A stretch of DNA of 64,000 nucleotides from NCBI RefSeq assembly GCF_910592395.1, contig NC_088320.1, positions 13,702,501 through 13,766,500 on the forward strand, given 5' to 3'. Source of the DNA: Lineus longissimus. Taxonomy: Eukaryota; Nemertea; Pilidiophora; Heteronemertea; Lineidae. Of this stretch, positions 45,100 to 57,142 are shown piece by piece. The notes beneath the pieces were generated by a model. That model was not told the DNA's origin. It made no database searches and saw only the letters and a list, made by a program, of their open reading frames with translations. Numbering within the stretch: position 1 is the stretch's first letter; the number at the start of each line of letters is the position of its first letter. A program made the translations under genes and the position numbers.

Positions 45100-47287
45100 A
45101 TCTTCAAGAGTTTTTGGCCCGTTTGATTTAATGTCAGCTCTACATGCACATGCAAACCCGGGGCAATATATTTAATTTCTAAACACATCACTTCCATCAA
45201 AGACAGTTTGCTGAATTTTTATTTGGGGAAGCCCATGAAGAAAGCTCCTAATGAATATTGATTTTCCAATATGATCACGGAGTTAAAGATGGCAGGTGAC
45301 TAGAAGCATTAGGCCGTCTTTGGCGACAGACCAAGGAGGATTCAGCGGTGACGTCACGGCTTTTCCAAGATGGCGCTGCAGATTGTAGACAAACTCGATC
45401 CACGGCCACGGGAAAATCAAGTCATCAAAGTAAAGTTAGATATTTCGCATCAAATGAGAGTTATTAGTACTTTTCTGCTATGAAATAAGTCTTTAGACAA
45501 TAAGTTATCATTTGAATAATGGCAAGTGCTGTTTTGATGGGGAAAAATAGGGTTTTTTAAACCGAATAGCCGGGCACCGATCTTCCAAAATTAGCGATGG
45601 TTTCAAAACAGTCTCCCAAATATGGGGTAATCTCTTCATTACCATAATGGGATTTGGAGGCGTGATTACATATTTTACAAGTTCAAGACCTATAGAACCT
45701 TGGTTGGTTGGGAAATATTGACAGTGTCACCAGTATAACCTGATGGAATGATCCGCGAGCCTAAAAATTGTAAACTGGAGAGTCGCAAGCAACATTATCT
45801 CAGAGGCAGCGCGTAATTCCTCCTAGTTTCCGATTCGAGGTCATCCCTCGCAAGAAGAATGTTTGCTGATCAAACCGATATCGCTGATATAATTATGAGA
45901 AATTTTAGAAGTCCAGCGGATGGAGGCGATCGCAAAAAACCCTTGCCCTGCGAATTGCACGCCTGTGTGCAATTTCATGTTGCCAAGCCAATATCAACAA
46001 AATCATCTCCGACGAGCGCTGTGCTAAAAATGAACTGAAAGAACTATTCCACTTAGTGTTAAGACTGCCCCAGAGGTGTCTCGATTTGAGTGGTCCACCT
46101 GACTTGAGCATGTTTATGAATATGACTGATTTTAAGTAAGTACCCCACCTAAACTGAAGATGCATTTTAGGTGCCCTACTTTGACTTAAGTAGCTTTATG
46201 AATACGAGCCCAATCTACTGCGCCAGAGAAACTTTCAGCAATAAAAAATCATCTCCGATATCCTTCCGGCTGAGTTTTGTTGATAATCCTGATTATGCTG
46301 ATAGCTGGGGGAAGCATGTTGTATAATAGTCATCTTATGTAATCTACCTTCTGGGTCTCGGAGTGAAATTGTTACCTGCTGTGCTGGCATTATCATGATA
46401 ATGTTAACAACCTGAATCGAAATTGACCACAATCAAACCATAACTGGTATCAATGAGCCGAGAGGTACTTCCTCACGTAATTGTAGGATCATTCTCTAAT
46501 GCACACATAATATACAAGCATATTTTCCTCTGCTATGATTGGCCTCCATTGGACCAAAACTCGTCGAGTCTGTTGTAATGTAACTCTGTTGTTATTTACT
46601 TCTACTAGATGAACGTTCATTTCTATTTCTGTCTTGAACCAATCAAATCTGTCTGATGGCCGAAATCACCGCGCTTCAAATCACCTTTCTACACAAAAAT
46701 AAACCTCACGACACAACACTTTTCCATATATCATAAGTAGAAGGAGAGAATCGATACTTGAAATGCGATATACAACATGTTTTGATTTTTTTTTAATAGA
46801 AAAAGCATGAAAAGTCGAACATGTCCAATAGATTTCAGCACATTCAGATTCAAAGGCGGCCATTCCAAGCAGTGAAAGCGGGCCATCCCATTAAACCACT
46901 ACCACTGCGCCGGGGTATCGTGTACATGGTGTAGCATCTCAGTCGGTGATGTTTGTTTGCTCTTTAGTGCAGATTGGCGTTCATGCATGAAAGAAAACCA
47001 AACCGAATCAAACCCGTAACCGCAACAAAGCACTATTCCACCACCAAGAATGTAATAATATCGCCAAATTCACCAACAAATAAGCGTGAGCAGATCTATC
47101 ATCAGCGAGTCGTGTTCGGAACAGTGCAGTCACATTACAGTCACATTACCAGCCACCCCGAATGTATGTCGTCCATGCCCATTCCAGTGCAGTCCATTAG
47201 GTCAATTCGATGAGGCCCCTGCAGCCCAGCTAACTCTCCAAAGAAGAGGTCACGATTTCGTCAGTTTCAATTTTGAAAGTGTATCAG
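45100..47287. other. Mostly non-coding stretch, unit B
   Basis: Counterpart of 11100-17165 in unit A with several deletions: the 11690-12577 block, the palindromic MITE, and the interval that in A holds the pogo-like transposon. The candidate exon of 12739-13014 is present at about 45859-46130 but frameshifted. No intact gene seen. Confidence 0.45.
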
Positions 47288-48512
47288 GTAAAATGGGGTA
47301 ATTGTAGCCCCTGTCTAATTGTAGCCCCTGACTATGTTTTTGATTCATATTCCAGTAACCATGGCACCATTCAACCATCAGCCAACCCAAGCATGGATAT
47401 GAAAGAGATGACTCTTGAATTTCACAACATAAATAGTTTTGGATTATGCAACGTGTTATGTAAGAGCTTTGGCTATAAGAAGTAAACAAATCATACACCT
47501 ACACAAAAAAGTTGGGATCGACCTTTTTGCAGGTATGAATTTTCAAAACTTACAGAGCATTGATATATTTGAAACCTGGTTCAGGTGATCAGTATTGAGT
47601 GTAGAGAATGTTGTATGCGGCATTTGATGTCATTATTAAAAGTAAATTTTTCAGAGAAACTTTTCTGACCAATGTACCCTCGGGGTATTTGTAGCCCCTA
47701 TTAATAGCTCAATATATCCTATCATGAATCACGAAGTTTAACAATGATACATTCGAGGTTTCATACCAGTTTATCTAACATTATTTCGAAATATAATATT
47801 TACAAAGTTACTGGTGTCTCTAGTTAAAGCCAGACCATTGACTAGATAGCAGCATTTCTTATGGTACATGTACTTTGCATTACCATTAAAGTGATGCCAG
47901 CTATAATATGGATTGATACATGACCCATCCCTGAAACTAAAGTTTTTAACGGCGCAGGACAACTCCGTCAGTCAATTCAGAATATCAGAAGCTGTTGTCT
48001 GACACAAGGTGTAATGTACAGCAGATCTAGAGGTGATAAATAGAACTTTGTGTATTATTACCAGTTTAAAAACAGTCGGATTTGCGACGACATTGTTTAA
48101 ATTGTTGGTAAGTGATTACATCGATCATCACTTGATGTGTTCAATGAATACCTTTTGATACCAGCAAAATCACGTTGTCAACCTATATTGTAATGATACT
48201 AAATGTTTTATTACCATTAAAGACCATAAACCTGTGAAAAAGTGTTCTTATGCATAAAAAACAAGTAATTCGAAATTTCAGTCAGGGGCTACAGTTACCC
48301 CAAAGCCACGAGGTAATTGTAGCCCCTGACCACATGTCTTGAATTGCCTCTCAGGAGCATTGTTTTAGACAAAATGCTCTGAATTACAGGCAATATTTAT
48401 ATTGGAAGAGGTGCCACTACAAGATCCAGGCCGGTTTTCGTGAATCTGCTGGGAAATCTCTTGCGTAACCAAGGTTATAGGTGAAAAAGGGGCTACCACT
48501 ACCCAATTTAAC
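47288..48512. mobile_element. TIR element with TTGTAGCCCC motifs, unit B
   Basis: Unit B copy of the element at 17165-18402, 1.23 kb. The left end reads GGTAAAATGGGGTAATTGTA, extending the TIR outwards compared with unit A, which has lost a few bases there. It keeps the internal hairpin near 48283-48330. Confidence 0.6.
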
Positions 48513-51500
48513 CTTGCCTATAATTGTCGCATGCAACCATGATCGCAGGTCCCTGTGACAAAAAGCACTATAGTTTGCATTAAGTTCATTGTTCAATGTT
48601 CGATGTAATTCTATTCCTTGATATCGCTTTTCAAGGCAATCGATGTCAAAATAAGCATATAATACTCATGCATTGTTTTCTTTTAATCAATCGTGTGTTG
48701 TTATTGATTAAACGTTGTCTACGTCATCGCGATCTATTGGATTTGTGTATCACAGGTGCCAATTAAGAGAAGTGACTCAACATGCTTGTTTTGAAATCAC
48801 CTTTATCCTGATGAGCGCCTCTTGTAGGGATCGAGCTCTGATGTCGTGGCGGCAAACGATTGTTTCCGACATTATTTCCCCGCCAACAGAGCCACATCAA
48901 CAGAGCGCCGGCATTAGAGGCTTTGATCAGGAAAGAGGCCATAACTGTGCTTCGGAATTGGATCCGAGTGTTGCTAAAATATCTTCAAAACCCGCGACGG
49001 TTTTCAATTCTAAAATACCTACCTTTTCTAGCCACTAAAATTTGTGTGATCAACATTATCTTCCGATTTTCCCATCTCGCTCCGGTCCGCTCACCGAGCA
49101 TTTTGCACAACGGATTTCAGCAAACGATGACTTACTTTAAATAGTAAGTAGAAAGCATTCGAAATACCGTTTACCGGTGAGACACTAACTCGATATATCA
49201 CAAGTGACAACATTTCTGTGCCGAAATGTTGCCACATAACCTATATCGGAGATTTAAAGCGCCGTTCAAGGGGCAAATATCTTTGCGCCAAAAACAGACG
49301 TCGGCCATGTTTGGGAAAATGACGTCATACAACGTAAAATCCGAGAAAAACGTCCTCGTGTCGCCGACGTGTTGAGTACTTGGGTGGCACTACACAGTGC
49401 GGAGGACGGCAGCGTCAAATAGGCACGAGGTAGTCTTTCAGTTCCTGTTGAGGCCTATTCATACATCACAGGCACCATAATCTATACATTTCTGGGTTCA
49501 TATTAATCCAGAGAAAAAGTCTACAACATTTTCATTGCATTTTATTCATAAGTGCACCGATGGGCGGCGCCACATTTGACACCACTCGGATCTTGAAAAT
49601 GGTAAATATTTTACCAAGGAATGGCATGATGTGTGCGATCTTCAGACGGGCCTCAATTGGTACAAAATGAATGATTTGGGAATAACATTACCACCGGCAG
49701 ATAGCCAAATGCATCTAGTTTATTTATTTGTTGTGAACACGTGGGGTCATCTCGGCTATGTTTTTGCTATATGCCCTAGAATTCGGACGAGCATAATTGA
49801 CACTTGCACAACTGCGCCCAACCTCGCGTGGCAGATGAAAGGTATGTTACATATTGAGGTCAAACTGAGCATTGAGACCCGCTTCAAATGGCACATATGC
49901 TAGGCTCATAAAATCGCCAAAGATCCCTCTGCCTATGGAAACAAAGACCAAGGCGTCAAAGTAAATTGTGTTTGGAACAGGATGGACCCATTCATGAACA
50001 TGGAAACGACCTGCGTCTTAAGAACTACATTTCTCTTGTGGGGGGGGGACGGACCCCGTCCCCACTGTGTAGTGCCACCTTGCGAAATTTACGCACCTCG
50101 GCGCCAGAGGTCGATATAACGTAACATACAATTTTGTGACGTCGTACGATGTAAATGGCACCCTCCATTGACCAGTGCGGTTCTTTTGGCGGGAATGCAA
50201 GTTGCCTCATCATGACGAGCCGTGTTTGACACATGCATTTAGCATTGGCGCTCATATGCTACAGAAAATTATCATTTTCTGAAGCGGCTGTGGTTGGAAT
50301 GAACTTTTGAATTGATTAAAGCGCAGGGACAAGCTGTAATGATCAATTTGAAGTAGGTTTGATGAAAATCAAAGAGCAATTATGAACTGTAGAGCGATTT
50401 TCTAGATTTCTGAACATCTCGGACCAAACTAATATGAAAAGTCAAGGACTTAGTGCGCCCCCTTTAGGTCGGGGAGCACCCTCTTACCCCCTACGATAGC
50501 ATAACGTTTTTACCCAGTACAATGGAGGGGAAACCCTCCAAACCCCCCTTGTTGGGACCATCCATATTTCCTTCCGACACATTTTTGTTTTGGTAATACA
50601 TTGTCCTTAGTGAGTGTAAGTCACTGTTATATATAATTCGGGGGACACCCCCCCCCCTTTTAGCCTTGCTGCCAGGCAGATTATTCATCATTCCTTCCCT
50701 CAAGCTTTTAAGAGTAGTTCATATTTGTTGCAATCATGGCAAATTGGTTTCACGGATGCTACAAGCCTATACTAGGCCTCAAGATGAAATTCACCTCTAT
50801 GAATCTCTTATGGTTGGGATTTTAGAGGTGATTTAAAGGAGTCAAATCCTTGTTGCATTTCAAATCGAGAGCAGGAAGTCTACCAGGTGTTATAACAAAC
50901 AGACTATAACAAAAATAACCCAATTGAACTACAGGCCCTGTGATGTAATCACCTGGTATGGTAATATGCCATGATTGGTTAGCATGATTATAGGCCAATG
51001 TTTATTTACATAATACAAAGGAATAAAGTTCACCCATGACTAATAATGATAAATTCATTTTGAATTTACATCATATTTAGGCATTAATTTCATGACTGGC
51101 TTGGCCCTACTGATGCCTTTAGCTTGTATAAGTCACTAATCTTGTTAAAGCCAAGGGAACGACAAACCTTATAGACAGGATAGTATAACATCGTCCGCTA
51201 GGGTGCAGAAATTCGGTCATTCATGGATCTCTAGCCAACATGCTCGCGCAATCGGCGTTTGGATTATGATTATGATTTTGCTTGTGAAACGCTGCTAAAT
51301 ACAAATAATGTGTTTAGTTATGTTTGCATTTTATATCGGGGGTGGTTCGAAAATTGAAATTAATTCAATAATTGAATAATTAGGGCCTACAGCCAACCAA
51401 GGGCAAACAAGTATGCGACTCCGAGGAGCTACCTGGTGACGAGTGTGTGAGATGGTTGGTGATGAGATTAGTTCCACCCCGCAATAAAATCGCGCCATTT

Positions 51501-52220
51501 TGATATCAAAAGTGCGACAAGAAAATGTTTCTTGGTATATGGATTGGATTGACCAAATAAGGAAAATATTTCCCCACGTGTAAAGCTTACGCGCCCCCAC
51601 CTAAGGGGGGGGGGGGGGGGCGTATAATTATGTGTTCGCATGGATGATGTTCTTAATCCTTTGATACAAGTGTTGTTACAATTTAGATGTGGCACCATAA
51701 AACCAGAACTTACTTGGTCTCAGCTAATTGTTGTGTCAGGCATTTTGCCGACGAATGTTTAGGGTCACTACTGGCTGCAGATGACCGTATGTAATTTTTA
51801 CACAAATTACCCTAAAGGCACAGATCCGTCAGACATTATATGAAAAACATCAAAATTTGCCACAAAAAGTGAGTACACACTTTTCCAAAATCATGGGAAG
51901 TGTCCGCAAGGAATGCTTTTGCTTTAAAGTGAAGTCTCCGACACTTAAAATTCCATCAAGAGCCAGTTTTTAGAAGAAGCAGACAGTGGGTAATATAATG
52001 ACCGTCTCAGATTTGCCTGATTTTTTGGGGGTAAAAGGCCTATGGGTAGATAGAAAAATCCTGAAATTCCAGGTTCCTAAATCCAGCAGTTTTTTTTCTA
52101 GGGCCTCTCTGGAACAGTTTATGTGGACACTGATTCCTTAGGAGTTAAAGTCCCTTTTTTCTGTGGGTGATATACAGAAAGAAGAAGTGAACAAAATAAC
52201 ATATTTTCAATTTGACTGAG
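48513..52220. other. Non-coding stretch, unit B
   Basis: Counterpart of 18403-22140. No gene recognised. It contains TGACGTCA at 49320 (unit A has AATCACGTCATT there), short G and C runs at 50040, 50649 and 51606, and no recognisable element ends. Confidence 0.4.
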
Positions 52221-52223
52221 TGA

Positions 52224-52390
52224 TTTATTTCGATAATGATTTACATCATTGGTTCCTCGGCCGTAGAACAACCAGCCTTTGGTTCGTCGCGAGTCTCCGC
52301 ATCCCCAGCATCACCTCTCACCGAGCCATTGTCTTCAACTCGTTCGCCGATCCTCGAAACAACCCGATACCAGAGTATCCCTTTGTCAAG
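52224..52390 (-). CDS. Candidate terminal coding exon with AATAAA, unit B
   Basis: Copy of 22142-22308: acceptor at 52390, stop at 52241, AATAAA at 52229-52224. The only coding difference from unit A (CGC for CGT, Arg) is silent. Confidence 0.35.
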
Positions 52391-52526
52391 CTGAAATAGG
52401 AAGACTAGATAATATACGGTATCCGATTCGTCAATGAACAGACTCCATGAGGTCAACACTACTAACTTAAATTATAATATAGTCCTGACGGCCCTCAATT
52501 TCAATGTGATATATTGGAAATAATGT

Positions 52527-53596
52527 GAAGTGTACGTCTTAGAGACCACCATTCCTAGGTATTGTTGTTCCATAGACTACCACACCTAGCAACTTATGTC
52601 TCATGAGACACCTATCCCTAGGTTGGACAGTCCATTGGACATTAGTAACCGTGTTCACAGTCTGGACACATTCAAAACTAGAGATAAGTGTCCAATGAAC
52701 TTCTATTCCTAGCTACGAGAGTCCGATGGACATTGAATCACGCGTTCAGTATCCGGGGACATTAAATCCTAGGTACTAAGGTCCAAACTACTCCTATTCC
52801 TAGAGTTAAAGGTCCGGACGATTGAACTCAGAAGATTTTAACCACTCGGTTGGCTAAGATTCCAATTTTTTCCAAATCTGATTCATTAAAAGGGAGAACC
52901 TGGATAACTCAATCACATGCACTATAAAGTAAAACGCCTACTTTGTAGTTTTTTAGCGGCAACACGCCGAAGAACTCGCTTCTGGTTTGCATTTGCTTTA
53001 GCGGGGTATTTTCTAAACGACAAATACCGAAAAACTTCCGCTGGAGAACTGATGTTTCTCGGCCGTGTTGCGCGTGTCCTCTCCATTTCGAATGGCAGAG
53101 CATTGGCTAGGCGGAGCATTTTATAGCAACTTTTGATAGTACTTACGCAACACATTTTTTTATTAAGATGACGAAATTGTCATATGAAAAAAAGAAAAAA
53201 AGAGAGTCAATCGCGCCGATACTAACCATTGTATTATATTATTACATTAACTAAAAAGGAAAATCGCCAAGGCCACAAGACTCTCACCCATGAACCAGGC
53301 ACTGTTCCACTGCGCCATGAGAGCCGAAGGAAAATGACCCGATTTTTAGCCTACCTATTCCTACAATCAAATACCATGTCACATTACGCGACTATTTATA
53401 TAAGGAATGGGCATTATCTGCGTGGGACTTTATGCGCTGTTACTGCTGTAAAAGCGATCAATGTCCCTAGTGGCTAAAGTCCGCATGTCCCTATATAGGA
53501 CCAGGGATAGATGTCCGGTGAAGACTATTATCCGGAGGACCCCCATCCCTGGGAACAGGGGTCCGGACTATTTAAGGGTTAGACGTGTGTAACTTC
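52527..53596. mobile_element. Element with clustered GTCC/CCTAGG subterminal motifs, unit B
   Basis: Same length (1070 bp) and same ends as the unit A copy at 22445-23514, with roughly half a percent of substitutions over the left part. Core frames on both strands are preserved, but only because the DNA is nearly identical. Confidence 0.5.
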
Positions 53597-54651
53597 TCAT
53601 TAATAAATTTCAGGGCCTATTCATATCCTGTGAAGATTTACATGAAGGACCTGAATCTGTCTATTCAGTAATTAATCGCTGTTTTAAGCTAAACACCCTT
53701 ACGTTCCTACACCAATCGACTTTACCTAAACCAGCAGAAACACGCAAAGACATAAACTATAACCTCACCAACGGATGATGAGTCAACTTTTGCCAATATG
53801 CTAATATTCCCAGCTGACATTTTAACCGAATTGGGTACCTACATAATTCACCATAGCAAAGACAGTTACTACACGACTAATTGGGGACACATAGTTAATG
53901 CTTACAAAATTCCATGTGTAATGCTTCTAGTTGGCTGGATTTACCGCTGTCCCAGACTCCGCAATCAAATTCGTCAACATTTTCAACGAGGCCGTTATTG
54001 AATTAGATCACATCGTTGTCGCCAGCTCGACCACTCTTTCTAAAAACCTAGGCTTAGTTTTACTCAGGTTCACAGATATGCCCCACATCAATCAATAATC
54101 AAGGAGTGCGTCCAATTGTTTTATAGACCAACGGCCAATCTCGAAACTAAGATTGTGTCGTCTGCATACATCATACAAAATACAGAAGACAGAATTTCGC
54201 CTTGTTGCAGACCAGAAACACTGGTGAACTCGTTACTCATTTCACCATTTCATCTGACCGTTGAACACAAGCACTTTGCATGGAATTTAACATACCGAAC
54301 ATTTTACCTTTCAGACCATATTTCATAAGCTTATACAATAGACCTCGTAGTGAGTAATCGACAAAGCAACAGTATAACCGTTCGTTTATATTGACAGATC
54401 GCTCGACCATGCTTCTAAGTGTGAACGCTACATCTAGTGTACCAAGTCCTGGTCTAAAAACCAAACTGACCATTGCAAAGCATATTCTGTCCTTGAGACC
54501 AATTCATAGGTCTGGCATTTAGCACGGAGGTGAACATTTCACCTAAATTACTAATCAGAGAGATGCCACGATAATTAGTAATCTCATTAGCACCGTTTTC
54601 TTATGTAACGGCACAATAACAGCATTGCTCCAAAGCTTTGGGTAGGTGCCT

Positions 54652-54930
54652 GTATAGTACCCCCTGGTATATGGCACGGCCTAACCCGCCGGCCATGAGG
54701 GAATTCCTTTATGGCCAAGCGGTTGGCGCGTTGGCCCCAGACTGGATCGGTGACCGGCGCGTATAATAAATCTGGCAGACCTTCCCACGTGATGCGAATT
54801 CTGGATTTGTAGTTCGGTACTGAGACGCATGAAGCGCTAAGTAGGATCGCGGACGATCCATCTCTGTCCGAAGGGGGGAATGATGTATAGTACCCCCAGG
54901 TATATGGCACGGCTTAACCCGCCGGCCATG
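54652..54930. repeat. Short direct repeats with tRNA-like box, unit C
   Basis: The word TATAGTACCCCCTGGTATAT, followed by GGCACGGC and CGGCCATGAG, occurs at 54652 and again in near-identical form at 54891. The first occurrence is also in unit A at about 130-175. Between them is TGGCCAAGCGGTTGGCGCG, which fits a pol III A-box (TRGCNNARYGG) as found in tRNA-derived SINEs. I could not find a convincing B-box or tRNA fold, so a SINE fragment is only a possibility. Confidence 0.4.
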
Positions 54931-55155
54931 AGTGACGTCACTACTATGGAATTTACTACGAAAACTCATGAATGAAAGATCGCATGACTCACGTGATTCT
55001 CACATGATTCTCAATAATAACAAATTGAACTGCGCATGCTCGGGCACTGGGGGCGGAACTACAAATCTGAACTCGAATAGGAAGTTGGAAGTTTGACTTT
55101 CTCGGGCGGTGAAAGTCGAAAAGTTGAATAAATCGCTCGGCGGTTCCAGTTCCCT
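54931..55155. mobile_element. Truncated TTAA MITE, unit C
   Basis: Only the right part of the MITE remains, ending in CAGTTCCCT followed by TTAA at 55156-55159. The left TIR and adjoining LINE sequence are replaced by the block at 54652-54930, so this copy is a deletion derivative. Confidence 0.7.
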
Positions 55156-56412
55156 TTAAGACCGGTAACAACATTACATTGTTTTCCAGTATATATTCAT
55201 TGAGGATACTGTCCTCCGCGGGAGACTTATTTCTATTCAACTTATAGCGATAGCGCTAAGAAGCTCAGCATCACTAAAGACAGCTCAGGCGTGTTGACTA
55301 AGTAAGTCAAGTTCGCTGCTATTTTATTTTCTACCTGAAGTTGTCATGGAACTCATTAGCGACCAGTGTGTTACGGGGTCCGGCTTCTTTCCATTTTAGA
55401 ATTTTGAAATATTTTCTAGGATTGCGTTTTTTCAGTACCTGCATTGAAAGAGACGGCCTACTTAAACTCCCTTTTCTTAGCTAGTAACAGTTCGTAGGCG
55501 GGCTTAGACCGGCTTCTTTTGAACTCCTTTAGCGCAGCCTTGTTGAATTTCATTTTATCATAACATTCGCGTTTGAACCAGTTGGCAGCGTCTCCTAACG
55601 AAAACACAAGAGTACACTTTTCAGGAAAAATACGTGTCCCCAATTGGCTGTCATGCGGTAGTAACGAGATCGACATAATGATTGACTCCAAATTCATTCG
55701 CTGGAATGAGCTGTAGGTCTTCTGTAAGTTTTTTTTATTGTGTTCTCAAGGTCATTTTAAAATTGATTAGCATGTGCATCGTCCCGTGCCACTCGATCAT
55801 ACGAAGTGCGAGCTTTGCAATTATTGATAGGAGTGGCAGCTTTAGAATTAACACCAGTAATAAAACAGCTAATTGGAGCATGGTTAGATGTTGTGCTTAG
55901 GTCAACCGCTTTGAATGACTCGACGAAACTAGTGCCATGATGGACGTGCCATTATGGGTAAAGCATGTGAACTTTCAACTATCGGGGTTTGTATCTCCAT
56001 TCAGAATTGACAAGCCGCACGAGCCACATAAATAAAGAAGACTTCCACCCTGAGCATTCACATTCATAACTCTTCAGAACTCCTGTCCTCGGAAAGTGAA
56101 TGATCAGAGAATTCTTCTTCTTTTCGGCGTTCGCCCGGCACTTGGAGCTGATTTTCTCCAGAGAGCATTCTTGTTCCAAAGCAGGATGACTGTTTATGCG
56201 TGACACTACGGTTATGCGCCAATTGGGTTTATTGGCCTAGTGAATCCGACTTCGGCGAAAGGCTGAGTCCACGCGAGCTACTCATGTTTCACTTGGTGGG
56301 GTCTTGAACCTGCCCTGGCATAGACGCAAGATACAAGGAACCTCGGTTTTAATGTCTCATTCGAAGGACTGTGAAGAGCCAGGAATTTTAGATCCTTGAA
56401 AAGCCACGCCGG

Positions 56413-56585
56413 TGTACCAACGATAGCAGTCCTAGGATTAGTTGTCCCCAAAACAAAACACGGGTATTGTCAACGGTTATGGTTAGGGTTAGTCGTATAC
56501 TCGTAAAAAGAGAACACCAAGCCTTAATCAGCTTTTACAATAGAAAGCGGACTATGGTTCCAGGGGGACTTTGATCACGTTCACA
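56413..56585. mobile_element. TGT..ACA MITE flanked by CCGG, unit C
   Basis: Orthologue of the element at 26212-26384, flanked by CCGG at 56409-56412 and 56586-56589. It is inherited with the unit and is not a fresh insertion. Confidence 0.6.
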
Positions 56586-56732
56586 CCGGTTCATCCAGAA
56601 ATACAATTTTGGGTTCTCCCCGAATCGAAACCGGGCCGCGATATTTTTTTCCCAAACGACATTATCCATTGCAATTGTTATTCGTAGTTTCTATAGCTCT
56701 TCTATCATAAAGAGGGCGCGCGCGCAGGGGAC

Positions 56733-56756
56733 GGTAAGGGTCAGGGTTAGGGTTAG
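56733..56756 (+). repeat. Short interstitial telomere-like tract, unit C
   Basis: Unit C copy; it is one repeat shorter than in unit A and reads GGGTCAGGGTTAGGGTTAG. Confidence 0.5.
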
Positions 56757-56799
56757 ACGAATTTCCCCCACTCATTGCGGAAATATATTAACACTCGCC

Positions 56800-57142
56800 A
56801 CTGTTTCGCCAAGAGTTTCTATGCATTATGAATCGATAGCTGTGGAAACAATCCAAACCATCGATTACTTCCCTTCTAATTACGTCTCTCTGTCCTCGTA
56901 AGGTCTCAACTGCAGCGACGATTCTGGTACATAAGTCATTGATATCTTGTGGAGACAACTTGTAAACTTGATTCTAAAGATGTCCCCACAAAACAACCCA
57001 CAGGGGGTGAGGTTCCGGGGACCTTTGTTGGCCTCTCAATCTCATGGCTGATCGCACCAAATGCATCTGCTACTTGCTTGAGGCTTCCAGTCCTCAACCA
57101 CTCTGTTACCGCAAACACACGCCGCTCAGTTGTAAGCTGCAT
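56800..57142 (-). pseudogene. DUF4817-like transposase relic, unit C
   Basis: Copy of the unit A relic with the same N-terminal helix-turn-helix-like frame (ERRVFAVTEWLRTG) and the same truncated core. It represents the uninterrupted allele of the site where the 8.1 kb element sits in unit B. Confidence 0.4.

Larger units (their letters stand above)
24453..54522. repeat. Tandem unit B (30.07 kb)
   Basis: Second complete copy of the large direct repeat. Its extra length over unit A comes mainly from the 8.1 kb TIR element at 26804-34904 and the solo LTR at 43104-44717. It lacks the pogo-like transposon and palindromic MITE of unit A and about 0.9 kb corresponding to 11690-12577. It shares with unit C, but not A, a block near 37255-37495 and a block of about 90 bp near 38958-39050. 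Confidence 0.9.
53642..55697 (-). pseudogene. LINE ORF2 relic with RT, spanning unit B/C junction
   Basis: Third copy of the same relic. Visible on the minus strand: linker with WFKRECYDKMKFN at 55697-55461, RT block 0 (NRNKSPAEDSILNE) near 55240, RT block 3 with FVDYS near 54360, and YADD near 54160-54130. Unit C has lost about 15 bases after FVDYS relative to unit A, so the RAFD part of the motif is destroyed and the frame continues as LRGLLYKLMK. The nested MITE here is missing its left half. Confidence 0.72.
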
